DNA of 64,000 bases, taken from positions 1-64,000 of the forward strand of contig NZ_JAMRYX010000071.1 of NCBI RefSeq assembly GCF_024448135.1, given 5' to 3'. Source of the DNA: Methylocystis suflitae. GTDB lineage: Bacteria; Pseudomonadota; Alphaproteobacteria; Rhizobiales; Beijerinckiaceae. Positions within the stretch are counted from its first letter, which is position 1; every line of letters starts with the position of its first letter. The notes beneath the pieces were generated by a model. The model was given only the letters and a program-made list of their open reading frames with translations. It was not told the origin of the DNA and searched no databases. Below, one piece after another: positions 35,739-46,492 of the stretch. The translations under genes were made by a program, and so were the position numbers.

Positions 35739-37895
35739 ATGTTCCAGATTCACCGCGAAGAACTCGATTGGGCCGGGCGCAAGCTCGTGCTCGAGACCGG
35801 CAAGGTCGCCCGACAGGCCGACGGCGCCGTGATGGCGAGTTGGGGCGAGACGACCGTGCTCGCGACAGTGGTTTCCGCCAAGGCGCCAAAGCCGGGGCAG
35901 GACTTTTTTCCGCTTACCGTAAACTATCAGGAAAAGGCCTTCGCGGCAGGCCGCATTCCGGGCGGCTATTTCAAACGCGAGGGCCGTCCGTCCGAGCGCG
36001 AGACGTTGATCTCCCGCCTGATCGACCGTCCGATCCGTCCCCTCTTTCCCGATGGATATCGCAACGACACGCAGTTGATCCTGACCGTGCTGTCGCATGA
36101 CCTCGAAAACGATCCCGACATTCTCGCCATGGTGGCGGCGTCAGCGGCGCTGACGCTGTCCGGCATCCCTTTCATGGGACCGGTGGGCGGCGCGCGCGTC
36201 GGCTGCATCAACGGTCAGCTCAAACTTAATCCGACGATCGAGGAGATGAAGCTTTCCGAGCTCGATCTCATCGTCGCCGGCACGCAGGACGCCGTGTTGA
36301 TGGTCGAGTCGGAAGCCAAGGAGCTCTCCGAGGAGACCATGCTGGAAGCGGTCATGCTGGGGCATCGCGGCTTCCAGCCGGTGATCGACGCCATCATCCG
36401 CCTTGCCGAGCGCGCCGCCAAGGATCCGCGCGACCTCGTCATCGCCGACACGACAGAGGTCGCGAACGCCGTCGCAAAGATCGCCGAAGCTGAACTGCGC
36501 GAAGCCTACAAGCACACCGTCAAGCAGGAGCGCTACGCCGCCGTTGACGCGGTGAAGGCGAAGGTGATGGCCGCGCTCTTTCCGGAAGGCGGCGATGCGA
36601 AATTCACCAAGGAGCACGTCGGCGAAGCCTTTAAGGCGTTGCAGGCCAAGGTCGTGCGCTGGAACGTTCTCGACACCGGCGTGCGCATCGACGGTCGTGA
36701 CGTGAAGACCGTGCGCCCGATCGTTTCCGAAGTCGGCGTGCTGCCGCGCGCGCATGGCTCGGCGCTTTTCACCCGCGGCGAGACGCAGGCGCTCGTCGTG
36801 GCGACGCTGGGAACGGGCGAAGACGAGCAATATGTCGATTCGCTCGAGGGCACCTACAAGGAGCGCTTCCTGCTCCATTACAACTTCCCCCCCTACAGCG
36901 TCGGCGAGACCGGCCGCATGGGTTCGCCCGGCCGTCGCGAAATCGGCCATGGCAAGCTCGCTTGGCGCGCGCTCAGGCCGATGCTGCCGGCCGCGGCCGA
37001 ATTCCCCTACACGCTGCGCGTCGTCTCCGAGATCACCGAGTCGAATGGCTCGTCCTCGATGGCGACGGTCTGCGGCACGTCCTTGGCGTTGATGGACGCC
37101 GGCGTGCCGATTAAGGCGCCGACGGCCGGCATCGCCATGGGCCTCATCCTCGAAGGCGAACGTTTCGCCGTGCTCTCGGATATTCTGGGCGACGAGGATC
37201 ATCTCGGCGACATGGACTTCAAGGTTGCGGGCACGTCCAATGGCGTGACGTCGCTACAGATGGACATCAAGATCGCCGGCATCACCGAGGAAATCATGAA
37301 GGTCGCGCTCGCTCAGGCGAAGGACGGCCGCCTGCATATTCTCGGCGAAATGGCGAAGGCGATCACGGCTTCGCGCGCCGAACTCGGTGAATTCGCGCCG
37401 CGCATCGAGACGATGAAGATCCCGACCGACAAGATCCGCGACGTGATCGGCTCGGGCGGCAAGGTCATCCGCGAGATCGTCGAGAAGACCGGCGCCAAGA
37501 TCAACATCGAGGACGACGGCACGGTGAAGGTCGCCTCCTCGGACGGCAATTCGATCAAGGCGGCGATCAACTGGATCAAGTCCATCGCCTCTGATCCCGA
37601 GGTCGGCATGATCTACGAGGGCACGGTGGTGAAGACCGCGGACTTTGGCGCCTTCGTCAACTTCTTCGGCGCCAAGGACGGGCTCGTTCACATTTCGCAG
37701 CTTTCCAAGCAGCGCGTGAACAAGACGACCGACGTCGTGAAGGAAGGCGACCGCGTGAAGGTCAAACTCCTCGGCTTCGACGACCGCGGCAAGGTCCGCC
37801 TCTCGATGCGCGTCGTCGATCAGGAGACTGGCGAAGACCTAGAGGCCAAGGAAAAGGCCGAACGCGAATCCGCCGCGGCGAACGGCGGAGAATAG
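35739..37895 (+). CDS. pnp: Polyribonucleotide nucleotidyltransferase (PNPase)
   Basis: PNPase (718 residues) degrades RNA 3' to 5' by phosphorolysis and is part of the degradosome. Two RNase PH domains (about 1-145 and 310-540, with the typical [18 protein letters not shown] stretch) flank an all-helical linker. A KH domain with [11 protein letters not shown] and an S1 domain (about 620-690, [17 protein letters not shown]) complete the protein. Length is normal. A strong Rho-independent terminator follows. Confidence 0.98.
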   Translation: MFQIHREELDWAGRKLVLETGKVARQADGAVMASWGETTVLATVVSAKAPKPGQDFFPLTVNYQEKAFAAGRIPGGYFKREGRPSERETLISRLIDRPIRPLFPDGYRNDTQLILTVLSHDLENDPDILAMVAASAALTLSGIPFMGPVGGARVGCINGQLKLNPTIEEMKLSELDLIVAGTQDAVLMVESEAKELSEETMLEAVMLGHRGFQPVIDAIIRLAERAAKDPRDLVIADTTEVANAVAKIAEAELREAYKHTVKQERYAAVDAVKAKVMAALFPEGGDAKFTKEHVGEAFKALQAKVVRWNVLDTGVRIDGRDVKTVRPIVSEVGVLPRAHGSALFTRGETQALVVATLGTGEDEQYVDSLEGTYKERFLLHYNFPPYSVGETGRMGSPGRREIGHGKLAWRALRPMLPAAAEFPYTLRVVSEITESNGSSSMATVCGTSLALMDAGVPIKAPTAGIAMGLILEGERFAVLSDILGDEDHLGDMDFKVAGTSNGVTSLQMDIKIAGITEEIMKVALAQAKDGRLHILGEMAKAITASRAELGEFAPRIETMKIPTDKIRDVIGSGGKVIREIVEKTGAKINIEDDGTVKVASSDGNSIKAAINWIKSIASDPEVGMIYEGTVVKTADFGAFVNFFGAKDGLVHISQLSKQRVNKTTDVVKEGDRVKVKLLGFDDRGKVRLSMRVVDQETGEDLEAKEKAERESAAANGGE

Positions 37896-37906
37896 AACAT
37901 TTCATC

Positions 37907-37935
37907 GGGCGGCTTCTCGGAGCCGCCCGTTTTTT
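37907..37935 (+). terminator. Rho-independent terminator of pnp
   Basis: An 8-bp perfect stem GGGCGGCT / AGCCGCCC (37907-37914 and 37921-37928) is followed by GTTTTTT. Confidence 0.92.
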
Positions 37936-38083
37936 AGGGCGCGAAAACGGCCGCGCGAATTCACGAATATTATCGGCGCGCCGCCGCGCCAGCAGCGTGA
38001 TTTAAGCGCGCTCGCGCTCCCCGCCTCCTTGCCAAGCCCGCGTCGCGCCCTGTCTATAGGCTGAGCATCGACAGAGGGCGGAC

Positions 38084-39157
38084 ATGAACGAGGAGCTTGA
38101 AGCGGCGGCGCTCGTCGAACAGGATCAGAACCTTTCAATAGACATTTTTGTTCTCGCCAGGCTGGCCGTCACGCTTGCGTTTATTTCCGCCGCGATTCTG
38201 ATTTCTGCGCCCTTTCTGCCGGCGCTCACCTGGGCGCTTGTGCTCGCGGTTGTGTTCATTGGGCCGCATCGCCTGCTGGAGCGCTTCCTGCCGCCCTCCG
38301 TCGCGGCCGGCGTCTCCATGCTGATCGTCGGCCTCGTCGTCGTTGCACCGCTGCTGCTTATGATCGAACGCCTGGTCAGCGAGGCCGCCGCAGGCGTCGA
38401 CTACGTTCAGAAAACGGTGCAGCAAGGCGACTGGCAAACGATGCTCGACGCGCATCCGTGGCTCGGCCGCTTCCAAAGCTGGATTGCACGCAGGTTCGAT
38501 CTGCAAGCGACGTTCTCGCAGCTGGGCGCCTTTGTCACCAATATCGCCGCGAACTTTCTGCGCGCGTCTACCGGTCAGATCATCACCACTCTTCTCGCCT
38601 TCTACCTCCTCTTCTTTTTCCTGCGCGACCGGGCCGTGGCGCTGCAGACGCTCGCGCGATTGTCGCCCTTCTCCAATCTCGAAACCGGCAGGATCATCGT
38701 GCGCGTGCGCGATACGATCCATGCGATCCTCTTTGGCACGCTGGCAGTGGCGGCGCTGCAAGGCGTGCTGGGCGGATTCATGTTCTGGGCGCTGGATTTC
38801 AATTCGCCGGTGCTGTGGGGGTTGATCATGGGGCTGCTCTCGATCGTGCCGGTGCTCGGCTCTTTCGTCATCTGGATCCCGGCGACGATTTACCTCTTGA
38901 TCGAGGACCGTTGGGTCGAGGCCATAATTCTCGCTCTATGGGGCGGCGTGGTGATCGCCAGCATCGACAATCTGGTCCGGCCGCTGCTCATCGGCGACAG
39001 CATGCGGCTACATACCGTGCCCGCGTTCATCGCCATGCTCGGCGGCCTTCAATTGTTCGGCGCGTCGGGCATCGTCCTCGGCCCCATCGTCATGGCGCTC
39101 AGCCCGTTGTTGCTGGAATTCTGGCGCCGCCGCGTCGGACCCGATCAGCCGGCTTAG
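38084..39157 (+). CDS. AI-2E family transporter (PerM/YdiK-like membrane protein)
   Basis: This 357-residue inner-membrane protein has about eight helices and a soluble loop after the third helix. The C-terminal family motif region GLLSIVPVLGSFVIWIPA and DNLVRPLLIGDS is clear. Members have been tied to autoinducer-2 export or sodium/proton antiport; the substrate cannot be read from sequence. GAGGGCGG precedes the ATG. It stands alone and converges on addA. Confidence 0.85.
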   Translation: MNEELEAAALVEQDQNLSIDIFVLARLAVTLAFISAAILISAPFLPALTWALVLAVVFIGPHRLLERFLPPSVAAGVSMLIVGLVVVAPLLLMIERLVSEAAAGVDYVQKTVQQGDWQTMLDAHPWLGRFQSWIARRFDLQATFSQLGAFVTNIAANFLRASTGQIITTLLAFYLLFFFLRDRAVALQTLARLSPFSNLETGRIIVRVRDTIHAILFGTLAVAALQGVLGGFMFWALDFNSPVLWGLIMGLLSIVPVLGSFVIWIPATIYLLIEDRWVEAIILALWGGVVIASIDNLVRPLLIGDSMRLHTVPAFIAMLGGLQLFGASGIVLGPIVMALSPLLLEFWRRRVGPDQPA

Positions 39158-39174
39158 CCTCAGCGCCGCCGGAT

Positions 39175-42100
39175 CTACAGCGCGCGTTGAAGCGCGTTCG
39201 CGAGCGCCGATTCATCGGCTTCGAGCACGCTGGCGTTCTGCGTATAGATCAGAAAGCAGCGCAGCCGCTTGCCCGGAAAGAGCGAGGCGACAGCGGCGCG
39301 ATAGAGCGCGAGCTGGCGCACATGCGCGTCTTCGAGCTTGGCGCGCGGCCGTCCTGTTTTAAATTCGGCGATGAGCGCTTCGGTCACGGTTTCGGCAAGT
39401 CGGTCAATGCGGCCGGAAACGACGGCGCCGTTCTCGAGCGTCGCGACGATGTCGACCTCTGGAGTCGAGTCTGGGCCAAAGAGCGGCGCAAGACGCGGGT
39501 CTGCGAGGATCGCAAGCGCCGACTGCGCCAACGCCTCTCGCCTCGCTTCGTCCAGAAAGCCGCCGCGCGCCATAAGGAAGCGTCGCGCCGCGCTTTGACG
39601 GCGGTCTGGCGCGCAGGCCGGCAGATGCTGCAACAGCGCATGGACCAGACGGCCGTTCAGCAGACGTTCCGCTTCGCCTCGGCGCGCAGCCACGCCGTCC
39701 GCGCCATTGGCGATGAGGTCCGCGCCGGCGAGCGCGCTCGAGGGACGCAGCGGCGGCGACGGCGCGACCTCGGGCCGCGCCTTGGTCATGGCGAAGGCCG
39801 GAACGGCCACAGCGGCGGCCGGCGGCGCTCTTCTCGAAAGATCGAAGCGCGGCGGAACCGCGCCGCGGCGCAGAATCGTCGCTGTCGCATCGAGGGGGTC
39901 GGGCAAAGTCTCGCAGCTTGATTCGAGCGCGTCGCGTACGGCGTCGTACCAGCAGCCGTCGGCGCGACCGTTGACGCCATGAGCGCCGCAAATATACAGC
40001 CGCTCCTCGGCGCGGGTCAGCGCGACATAGAGCAGGCGCTGGCTTTCCTCGCGCTCGCCGCGCCGATGCTCCTCGCGCGCCTGCTGGAGGGCGACCGGGT
40101 CGCTGTCCTTGCCGATCGACCAGAGGAGCGCCGCTTCGTCATCCTCGCCAAACGCGTAAAGCTTCGGATCGTGCTTGCCTGCAGGCGCGCCGCAGGTGTC
40201 GGGCAGAAAAACGATCTTCGCCTCGAGGCCCTTCGCCGCATGAGCGGTCATCACCCGCACGGCCCCGCCGGCCGATTCCATATCGCGCTTGATCGAAAGA
40301 TCGAGCGACTCGGCCATCTCCAGAAAGGCCGTGAGAGACGGCGGCTGTTCGCGCTCGAAACTCGCGGCGAGCTTTAAGAATTCGTCGATCGCGTCCTCGG
40401 CTTCGCCGCCCAGTCTCGCCATGAGTAGCGCGCGTCCGCCCCCGGGGCCGAGAACGCTGCTGAAAAAGTCGAACGGCGCCAGAGCCGCAGCATCGCGTCG
40501 CAAGCGTCGCAGCCGCGCCGCGGCCTCCCGGCAGCGCGCGTCTTCGGACTGCTCGATCGCTTCAATCAGTGACGCGCGACGGCCCGGCGCGAGCGCGATG
40601 AGATCGTCGTCGTCGAAGCCGAAGAACGGCGACTTCAGGACGCACGCCAACGTCAGATCGTCTTGCGGCAACAGCGCGGCGCGTCCAAGCGCGATGAGAT
40701 CGTGGACGGCGATGTGGTCGGCGAGATTCAGCCGATCGGCGCCGGCCACGGGAACATGTTCGTTTTTCAACGCGCGAATGATCGCCTCGAAGAGCGGACC
40801 GCGCTTGCGCACGAGAATCAATAGATCGCCGGCCTCGACAGGACGCAGCGCGCCGCCGTCCTCGACGCATTCGCCGTTTTCGGGCGCGAGCAGCGCCTTG
40901 ATCTTGCGCGCCAGTCTTTCCGCGAGACGCTCACTGGGATCGCTTGCGTCGACATAGTCGAGCGGCAGGCGCCAATCGCTTGGGTCCTGCGCCTTATCTG
41001 CGCCGATCGGCTCCCAGATTTCGATGAGCGCCGCGACGTCGGATTTCCACGCCTCGTGCCTTGGCGCCGGCTCCTGCGGATCGCAGCACAGGCCGAGGCG
41101 ATTCGCTTCGATCGCGAAAATATCGTCGACCGCTTGCAGCACGCCGGGCGAAGAACGGAAGGATTGCGTGAGCGTCACCGCTTCGAAACGGCGTTTGACG
41201 CATTCGAATCTTCGGCCAAACTCGCGCCGCATCTCGTCGAATTTTTCCGGCGCCGCGCCCTGAAAGGAAAAGATCGATTGCTTCTCGTCGCCGACCGCAA
41301 AAAAACTGCGCGGCGGGCCGCCCTTGGCTTCGCGCGCGCTGTCGCCTGTGCAAAATTCATCAGCGATCGCCGCCAATATGTCCCACTGCGCCGAACTCGT
41401 ATCCTGCGCCTCATCGAGCAGGATGTGGTCAATCTGCGCGTCGAGCTTATAGAGCACCCAGGAGGGGCTCGAACGATGCAGCAGGCGGCGCGCGCCCTCG
41501 ATCAAATCGTCATAGTCGAGTAGTCCCCGACGTCTCTTGGCATGCTCATATTCGCTTAAGATGGCGTCCCCGAGAACATGCAGCGCCAGCGAGCGTTCAG
41601 CCGCGGCCGCCGCCTTGCGCTTTTCGACGAGCGCAATGAGCCTGTCGCGCTCGGCCTCCATGCGCGCGAGGAGCTGCGGTTCGCGCTTGGCGAGACCGCT
41701 CGTGACAATTCTTGTCTTGCCGGTCCCGCGCGGTTCGCCGTCTGTTTTGAAGAAGACCGCGAGATAGCTTTCGATACAGTCCGGATGCGGCGCAAGCACA
41801 AAAGCAGAGTCAAGCGAGTCGGCGAGTTTGCCGTCGTTGGTCGAACCGCCGCGCAGCATTTTGGCGAGCGCCGGCCACGCGGACGGCGGCTCGCCGTCCT
41901 CGATGATCGCCGCTTCGATTCGCGCCAGCGTTTCATCTGTCGTCAAACCAAGCGCGGCAAAGACACGCGCCTCATAGTCGTCCTGCTCGCGCATATGCGC
42001 GATTTCTTGACGGTGATGCAGCAATTCCTCGCAAAGCGCGTCAAATCCCGCGGCCGAAGTCTCGCGGGCGACAAGCTCCAGCGCTTTTCGCAGCGATCCA

Positions 42101-42621
42101 TTGTCTCGCGTGGCGGCCTCAAGCGCGCGCCGGCGCGCCGAATCCATCAGCTCGGCGCGCTCCAGATCGTCGACGACGCGGAAGGATGCCGGCACATTGG
42201 CTTCGAAGGGAAAGATATGCAGCAGCTTCTCGCAAAAGGCGTGGATGGTCTGAATCTTGAGGCCGCCGGGCGTCTCGACGGCGCGCGCAAAAAGCCGCCG
42301 GGCGAAGTCAAGATCGATGCGCGACTCGACTGTTGCGCCCATCCGAGCGATTTCATTGGCCAGCGCCGCATCGTCGAGCGTCGCCCAGCGCGCGAGCGCC
42401 TCGAAAACGCGCGAACCCATATTGGCGGCGGCCGCCTTCGTATAAGTGAGGCAGAGAATCTGCGACGGCCGCGCGCCGGCAAGCAGCAGCCGCAAAACGC
42501 GCTGCGCGAGCACATGGGTTTTCCCGGAGCCGGCATGCGCCGACACCCAGGCGGACGTGAACGGATCTGACGCCGTTTGCTGGCGCCGGATCGTTAGCGC
42601 GCCAACGGGACGCTCGCTCAT
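39175..42621 (-). CDS. addA: Double-strand break repair helicase-nuclease subunit AddA
   Basis: AddA (1148 residues) is the UvrD-like helicase and RecB-type nuclease subunit of AddAB, which resects DNA ends for RecA-dependent repair. Walker A is AHAGSGKT (28-35); the helicase motifs include ILLDEAQDTSSAQW, VGDEKQSIFSFQGA and VMTAHAAKGLEAKIVFLPDTC. The C-terminal nuclease motif ALIAEFKTGRP is intact. The ATG at 42621 overlaps the addB stop (ATGA), so the subunits are coupled; an ATG 9 codons upstream is inside addB and less likely. Confidence 0.96.
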   Translation of the reverse strand: MSERPVGALTIRRQQTASDPFTSAWVSAHAGSGKTHVLAQRVLRLLLAGARPSQILCLTYTKAAAANMGSRVFEALARWATLDDAALANEIARMGATVESRIDLDFARRLFARAVETPGGLKIQTIHAFCEKLLHIFPFEANVPASFRVVDDLERAELMDSARRRALEAATRDNGSLRKALELVARETSAAGFDALCEELLHHRQEIAHMREQDDYEARVFAALGLTTDETLARIEAAIIEDGEPPSAWPALAKMLRGGSTNDGKLADSLDSAFVLAPHPDCIESYLAVFFKTDGEPRGTGKTRIVTSGLAKREPQLLARMEAERDRLIALVEKRKAAAAAERSLALHVLGDAILSEYEHAKRRRGLLDYDDLIEGARRLLHRSSPSWVLYKLDAQIDHILLDEAQDTSSAQWDILAAIADEFCTGDSAREAKGGPPRSFFAVGDEKQSIFSFQGAAPEKFDEMRREFGRRFECVKRRFEAVTLTQSFRSSPGVLQAVDDIFAIEANRLGLCCDPQEPAPRHEAWKSDVAALIEIWEPIGADKAQDPSDWRLPLDYVDASDPSERLAERLARKIKALLAPENGECVEDGGALRPVEAGDLLILVRKRGPLFEAIIRALKNEHVPVAGADRLNLADHIAVHDLIALGRAALLPQDDLTLACVLKSPFFGFDDDDLIALAPGRRASLIEAIEQSEDARCREAAARLRRLRRDAAALAPFDFFSSVLGPGGGRALLMARLGGEAEDAIDEFLKLAASFEREQPPSLTAFLEMAESLDLSIKRDMESAGGAVRVMTAHAAKGLEAKIVFLPDTCGAPAGKHDPKLYAFGEDDEAALLWSIGKDSDPVALQQAREEHRRGEREESQRLLYVALTRAEERLYICGAHGVNGRADGCWYDAVRDALESSCETLPDPLDATATILRRGAVPPRFDLSRRAPPAAAVAVPAFAMTKARPEVAPSPPLRPSSALAGADLIANGADGVAARRGEAERLLNGRLVHALLQHLPACAPDRRQSAARRFLMARGGFLDEARREALAQSALAILADPRLAPLFGPDSTPEVDIVATLENGAVVSGRIDRLAETVTEALIAEFKTGRPRAKLEDAHVRQLALYRAAVASLFPGKRLRCFLIYTQNASVLEADESALANALQRAL

Positions 42622-45600
42622 GCCGTCTCTCCCCCGCCGCGCATCCATTCCTTGACGCGCGCCAGATGGTCATAGTCGCCGATATCGCTCATAAAAGCCG
42701 GATGCGGCCGCGACGCGTAGGGCGTCGATTCACTGGAAAACTGCGACAGCAGCTCTTCGAGCTGCGCGCGATGCGCCGCGACGACATCGGCGAAGCGCGC
42801 GTCTTTCCATTCGAGCCATTGAGTCTCGCCGCCCTTTCGCAATCCGATATAGGCGGCGCCGGAAACCGGCCGCGGGCCGATCTTTTCGAAAGCGCCGGCC
42901 TCGATCATCGCCGCCTCCAACGTCAGCTGCGGCGACCAGCCGGCCTTGACCTGCTTTTTGGACGGCGGCGCGCCGGTCTTGTAGTCGAAGACATAGGCTT
43001 GGCCCTCGCGATCCAGCTCTATGCGGTCGGCGATCGCGGTCAGGCGAAAGGTCGTTCCGTCAGTGAGCGCAAGCGCGATCTCGCCGCGCGTTTCGACATG
43101 GATGTCGCAGTCCAAAGCGCGACGCTCCTGTTCGAAGCTGAACGCATGATCGAGCCCCGCTTCGATGCGCGGCCATTGGAAACTCACGAAAGCGGGATCG
43201 GCCATGAAGCCATCGAGTTTCTCGCGCGCGAGATCGCGGAGAATGTCGCGGGCGCCAGAGGGAAGCGCGCCGCGCGAATGTCGTGCGACGAAGGCCGCAA
43301 GCGCTTCATGTATCGCGACGCCGATTTCTCGCGCGCCGGCTTCCGCGCCGATCGGCGGCAGCGGCGTGAGTTTGAGAATATATTCGGCGAAGATCGCGTA
43401 AGGGTCACGGCGCAGGCGCTCGACGCGGGTGACGCTCAAGCGGTGTGGGCGCAGCGCCGCCGGTGGGCGCGGCTGCGGCCGTTCGATCGCAATCGTCGTT
43501 TCCGGACGATCGAGCACAGCGGCGATCGCGAGCATCGCGTCGCCGCGTTTCCTGCAGTCGTCGAACACATCGCCGGCAAGCGCCGAGAGGCGCGCGATGA
43601 AGCGGGAAGGAACGGTCGGCGCGCCATTACGCTTGATCGCACGGCTCAGCACGACGCGCTCCGCGCCCAAAGCCATGATGAAGTCATGCGCGCTTTGGCC
43701 GATGCGTCGCTCCGGCGCCATCAGGCCGAGTTGGGCGCGCATCGAGCGATTGAGAAAAGCGCCGGTGTCCGTCTGCGGCGGCCATACGCCTTCGTCCAGT
43801 CCGGCAAGCAGGATGAGATCGGCCTCGATGAGCCGCGCCTCCAAAGGGCCGAGGATCTTCAAGCGTGGATGGGCGCGTCTTGGGCCGCGCAGCATCGTCT
43901 CGGCGGCGACGCGGTCGAAGAGCGCCGCGTAGTTTAGCGCGTCAAAGCCTGCCGGCGCCTCAGCGTGCGCGAGCCGATCGAGGAGTTCGAACAGCGCCGA
44001 CGCGCCTTCTTCATCGCTTTCGTCCGCGCCGGCGATCACGGCTTCAAGCGCGCGACTGTGCGCGCGCGCGCGGTCCGATAGCGACGCCGTTGGCGTCAGC
44101 GCGGCGAAGGGCGAGAAAGCGGCGTCAATACGCGCAAGCGCGTCTTCGCTCGCGCGCCAGTCGTCATCGCTGATGCGGCGCGCCGCCGGATGCGCATGCG
44201 GCGCGCGCGCCACTTCGCGCGCCGGGGGGACCCGCGCCGCCCAGCCGCCGTCAGGCTGCGCGAATGTCCGCAGCACCCCGATCTCGATAAGCGGCGCGAG
44301 CGATGCGACATGCGCGCGCGAAAGTCCGAGCGCAGTCAGCGGATGGGCGAGCAGCGCGGCGACGTTCACGGCGCCGGCGCGATCCGATCCGATCGCTGCG
44401 ACGAGCCGCGCCAGCGCGCCTATGGATGTTCGTGCGAGCGGCATGCCGCCCGAATCGTCGATCTCAATGTCGAAGCGTCGCAACTCGGCGGCGACGCGCC
44501 GCGCGACGAGCCGGTCCGGCGTAACGAGCGCCACCGTTTTGCCGGGCGTCTCCAGCGCCTCGCGCATGAAGAGCGCGAGCGTCAAAGCTTCGAGCCGCTC
44601 ATCCGGCGCTTCCAGCGCGATGACGCCGTCGAGCGCCTGTGCGAAGCCGCCGCTCTGCGCAGCCTGATAGTCGCGCCACGCCGACGTCGCGTCAGCAGGC
44701 GCCATCGCTTGCGAGACAAAGGCGCGGCGCGCCGCGAGCGTCGGGGTCAAGCGCGCGAGTTCGCGCGGTTCGTCGCGCGCCGCGCCCATCGCCGCGAGCA
44801 AGCGTTTCAACATCATCTGCGGATGGGTAAAGGTCGGCTCTCGACTTTGATCCGTCCAACCCACGCTCGCCCAGACCTCCGCGCTCATGATCTGATCGAG
44901 GCCCGGCAGGACCACGGCGCCATTTTCGAGTCCGGCGATGGCGGCGAGCAGCCGCGTGGTCGTCGGCTGCGCGCCGGTGGAGCCGAGCGCGATCACCGGC
45001 GCGGTCGGCGGCGTGCGGGTAAGCTCGGCGATCTGCGCTTCAACGAGGCGTTTCTGATAGGCGCTGGCGTCGATCCGTCCGCGGTCGGCGAGAATTTGCG
45101 GCCATTCGCGCAAGGCGATCTGCAGAAATTTCGTCGTGATCGCCCAGAAATCGCTGTAGGCGTCGTCGCTCAAAGCATCGAACCTGTCGACCGAAACATC
45201 TTCGATGTGCAATTCGTCGATGAGGGCGCCGAGTTCGGCGGCCAGCGCATAGGCGGCCGACGGCGTCGATGCGACGAGAAGCGGTTCGCTCTCATGCAGT
45301 TTAGGCGCGCCGCTTGTATCGACCGAGATGAGCGCGCGCCCAATCGCTTCCGCCCATTGCAAAATGAGCTGCGACAGCAGCAGGCGTCGTTCCAGTTCTT
45401 CGATCGGCGCGGCGAGGGACGCATCAGCCTCGACGTCAAAGTCTCCGGCAAACAGAGCGGCGTTCTCGCGCTCCTCCAGAGCGCCGAGCGGCAGGATGCG
45501 CGGCAGCAATGTCGCGCGCCGATCCAGCGCCTGCGCGAATTCGGCGGCGAGCGCCCGCGCCGCGCGCTGCGTCGGCACATAGATCGTGGCGCGCGCCATC

Positions 45601-45725
45601 GTCAGCGGCGGCGTGTCGCTCGAGAGCGCGGGAACGATCTCGCCGTCGAGCAAGGCGTAAACAAAGGTCTTCAGAAACGGCGCGCCCGGCGCAATGGTGA
45701 AAAGATTGCGCCGGCGCGGAAGCAT
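42618..45725 (-). CDS. addB: Double-strand break repair nuclease subunit AddB
   Basis: AddB (1035 residues) is the partner of AddA. In the alphaproteobacterial type, seen here, the N-terminus reads LFTIAPGAPFLKTFVYALL instead of a full Walker A. The C-terminal nuclease domain is intact (AYVFDYKTGAPP, later QLTLEAAMI). The cysteines of the Fe-S cluster known from Bacillus AddB are not evident. The ATG at 45725 lies 5 bases after the murU stop; no clear ribosome-binding site, so coupling is likely. Confidence 0.94.
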   Translation of the reverse strand: MLPRRRNLFTIAPGAPFLKTFVYALLDGEIVPALSSDTPPLTMARATIYVPTQRAARALAAEFAQALDRRATLLPRILPLGALEERENAALFAGDFDVEADASLAAPIEELERRLLLSQLILQWAEAIGRALISVDTSGAPKLHESEPLLVASTPSAAYALAAELGALIDELHIEDVSVDRFDALSDDAYSDFWAITTKFLQIALREWPQILADRGRIDASAYQKRLVEAQIAELTRTPPTAPVIALGSTGAQPTTTRLLAAIAGLENGAVVLPGLDQIMSAEVWASVGWTDQSREPTFTHPQMMLKRLLAAMGAARDEPRELARLTPTLAARRAFVSQAMAPADATSAWRDYQAAQSGGFAQALDGVIALEAPDERLEALTLALFMREALETPGKTVALVTPDRLVARRVAAELRRFDIEIDDSGGMPLARTSIGALARLVAAIGSDRAGAVNVAALLAHPLTALGLSRAHVASLAPLIEIGVLRTFAQPDGGWAARVPPAREVARAPHAHPAARRISDDDWRASEDALARIDAAFSPFAALTPTASLSDRARAHSRALEAVIAGADESDEEGASALFELLDRLAHAEAPAGFDALNYAALFDRVAAETMLRGPRRAHPRLKILGPLEARLIEADLILLAGLDEGVWPPQTDTGAFLNRSMRAQLGLMAPERRIGQSAHDFIMALGAERVVLSRAIKRNGAPTVPSRFIARLSALAGDVFDDCRKRGDAMLAIAAVLDRPETTIAIERPQPRPPAALRPHRLSVTRVERLRRDPYAIFAEYILKLTPLPPIGAEAGAREIGVAIHEALAAFVARHSRGALPSGARDILRDLAREKLDGFMADPAFVSFQWPRIEAGLDHAFSFEQERRALDCDIHVETRGEIALALTDGTTFRLTAIADRIELDREGQAYVFDYKTGAPPSKKQVKAGWSPQLTLEAAMIEAGAFEKIGPRPVSGAAYIGLRKGGETQWLEWKDARFADVVAAHRAQLEELLSQFSSESTPYASRPHPAFMSDIGDYDHLARVKEWMRGGGETA

Positions 45726-45730
45726 TTTAT

Positions 45731-46492
45731 TCAGCCCCTGCGCGCGGCGATCGCACGCTCGGCGTCTGCAATCGCCGCGGCCGTGCCGACGTGAAGCCAA
45801 AGACCGCTGGAGACGACGCCGTAGAGTCGCCCCTTGCGCGCGGCCTCGAAGAAGAAGGGCGCGAGCTTGAAGACATCATCCGCGACGCCGGCGAAGAGCT
45901 GCGGCTTCATGAGGCCCACGCCGGTATACACATAAGGTTTCTGGCCATCATACCGAATAATGCGCCCTTCAGCGTCCAGATCGAAATCGCCGCCCCAGTC
46001 GACTCCGACGCTTCCCGATGTCGGCGCGAGCAGCAGCGCCGCGTCCATCATGTCGGGGTCAAAGGCTTCCGCAAGCGCTTGGACATTTGAGCGCGCCGCG
46101 TCGATCCAGAACGCGTCGGTGTTGCAAACGAAAAACGGATCGTCTCCGATCAGGGGAAGCGCTTTCTTGATCCCGCCGCCTTGATCCAGCAGCAGCGCAC
46201 GCTCATCAGAAATCACGATGCGCGGACGGGCGCGCGTCGCGAGGTGCGACTCGATCTGATCGGCGAGATGATGGACGTTGACGATGGCCAGTTCGACGCC
46301 AGCGTTTTCGAATTCATCGAGCGCGCGGTCGATCAGCGTGCGGCCGGCGACGGAAACGAGCGGCTTCGGCGTCTTCTCGGTGATCGGCCGCATGCGCGCG
46401 CCAAGGCCGGCGGCGAACACCATGGCGACGCTCGGCGCAGACGCGAGAACTCTATCAGGCCTCGCGAAACAGGCCGGGGATGTTGGCTTCAT
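45731..46492 (-). CDS. murU: N-acetylmuramate-1-phosphate uridylyltransferase-type nucleotidyltransferase (MurU)
   Basis: This 253-residue sugar-1-phosphate nucleotidyltransferase has the pyrophosphorylase signature MVFAAGLGARMRPITEKTPKPLV. Its gene lies directly after an AmgK-type sugar kinase, the arrangement of the AmgK-MurU peptidoglycan recycling route. There MurNAc is phosphorylated at C1 and turned into UDP-MurNAc, which bypasses the fosfomycin-sensitive MurA step. The start is uncertain: the ATG at 46492 has AGGG 7 bases upstream and overlaps the kinase gene by 38 bases; the ATG at 46423 would begin within the first strand. Substrate is inferred from gene order and similarity. Confidence 0.8.
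   Translation of the reverse strand: MKPTSPACFARPDRVLASAPSVAMVFAAGLGARMRPITEKTPKPLVSVAGRTLIDRALDEFENAGVELAIVNVHHLADQIESHLATRARPRIVISDERALLLDQGGGIKKALPLIGDDPFFVCNTDAFWIDAARSNVQALAEAFDPDMMDAALLLAPTSGSVGVDWGGDFDLDAEGRIIRYDGQKPYVYTGVGLMKPQLFAGVADDVFKLAPFFFEAARKGRLYGVVSSGLWLHVGTAAAIADAERAIAARRG

Noticed and set aside
34993-35889. A 298-codon minus-strand frame over rpsO and the pnp start
   Set aside because: It runs antisense through S15 and PNPase; no recognisable content.
44190-45794. A 534-codon plus-strand frame opposite addB, and similar long frames opposite divL, nuoL and typA
   Set aside because: All are antisense shadows of well-supported genes, Arg-rich and without signal or family features.
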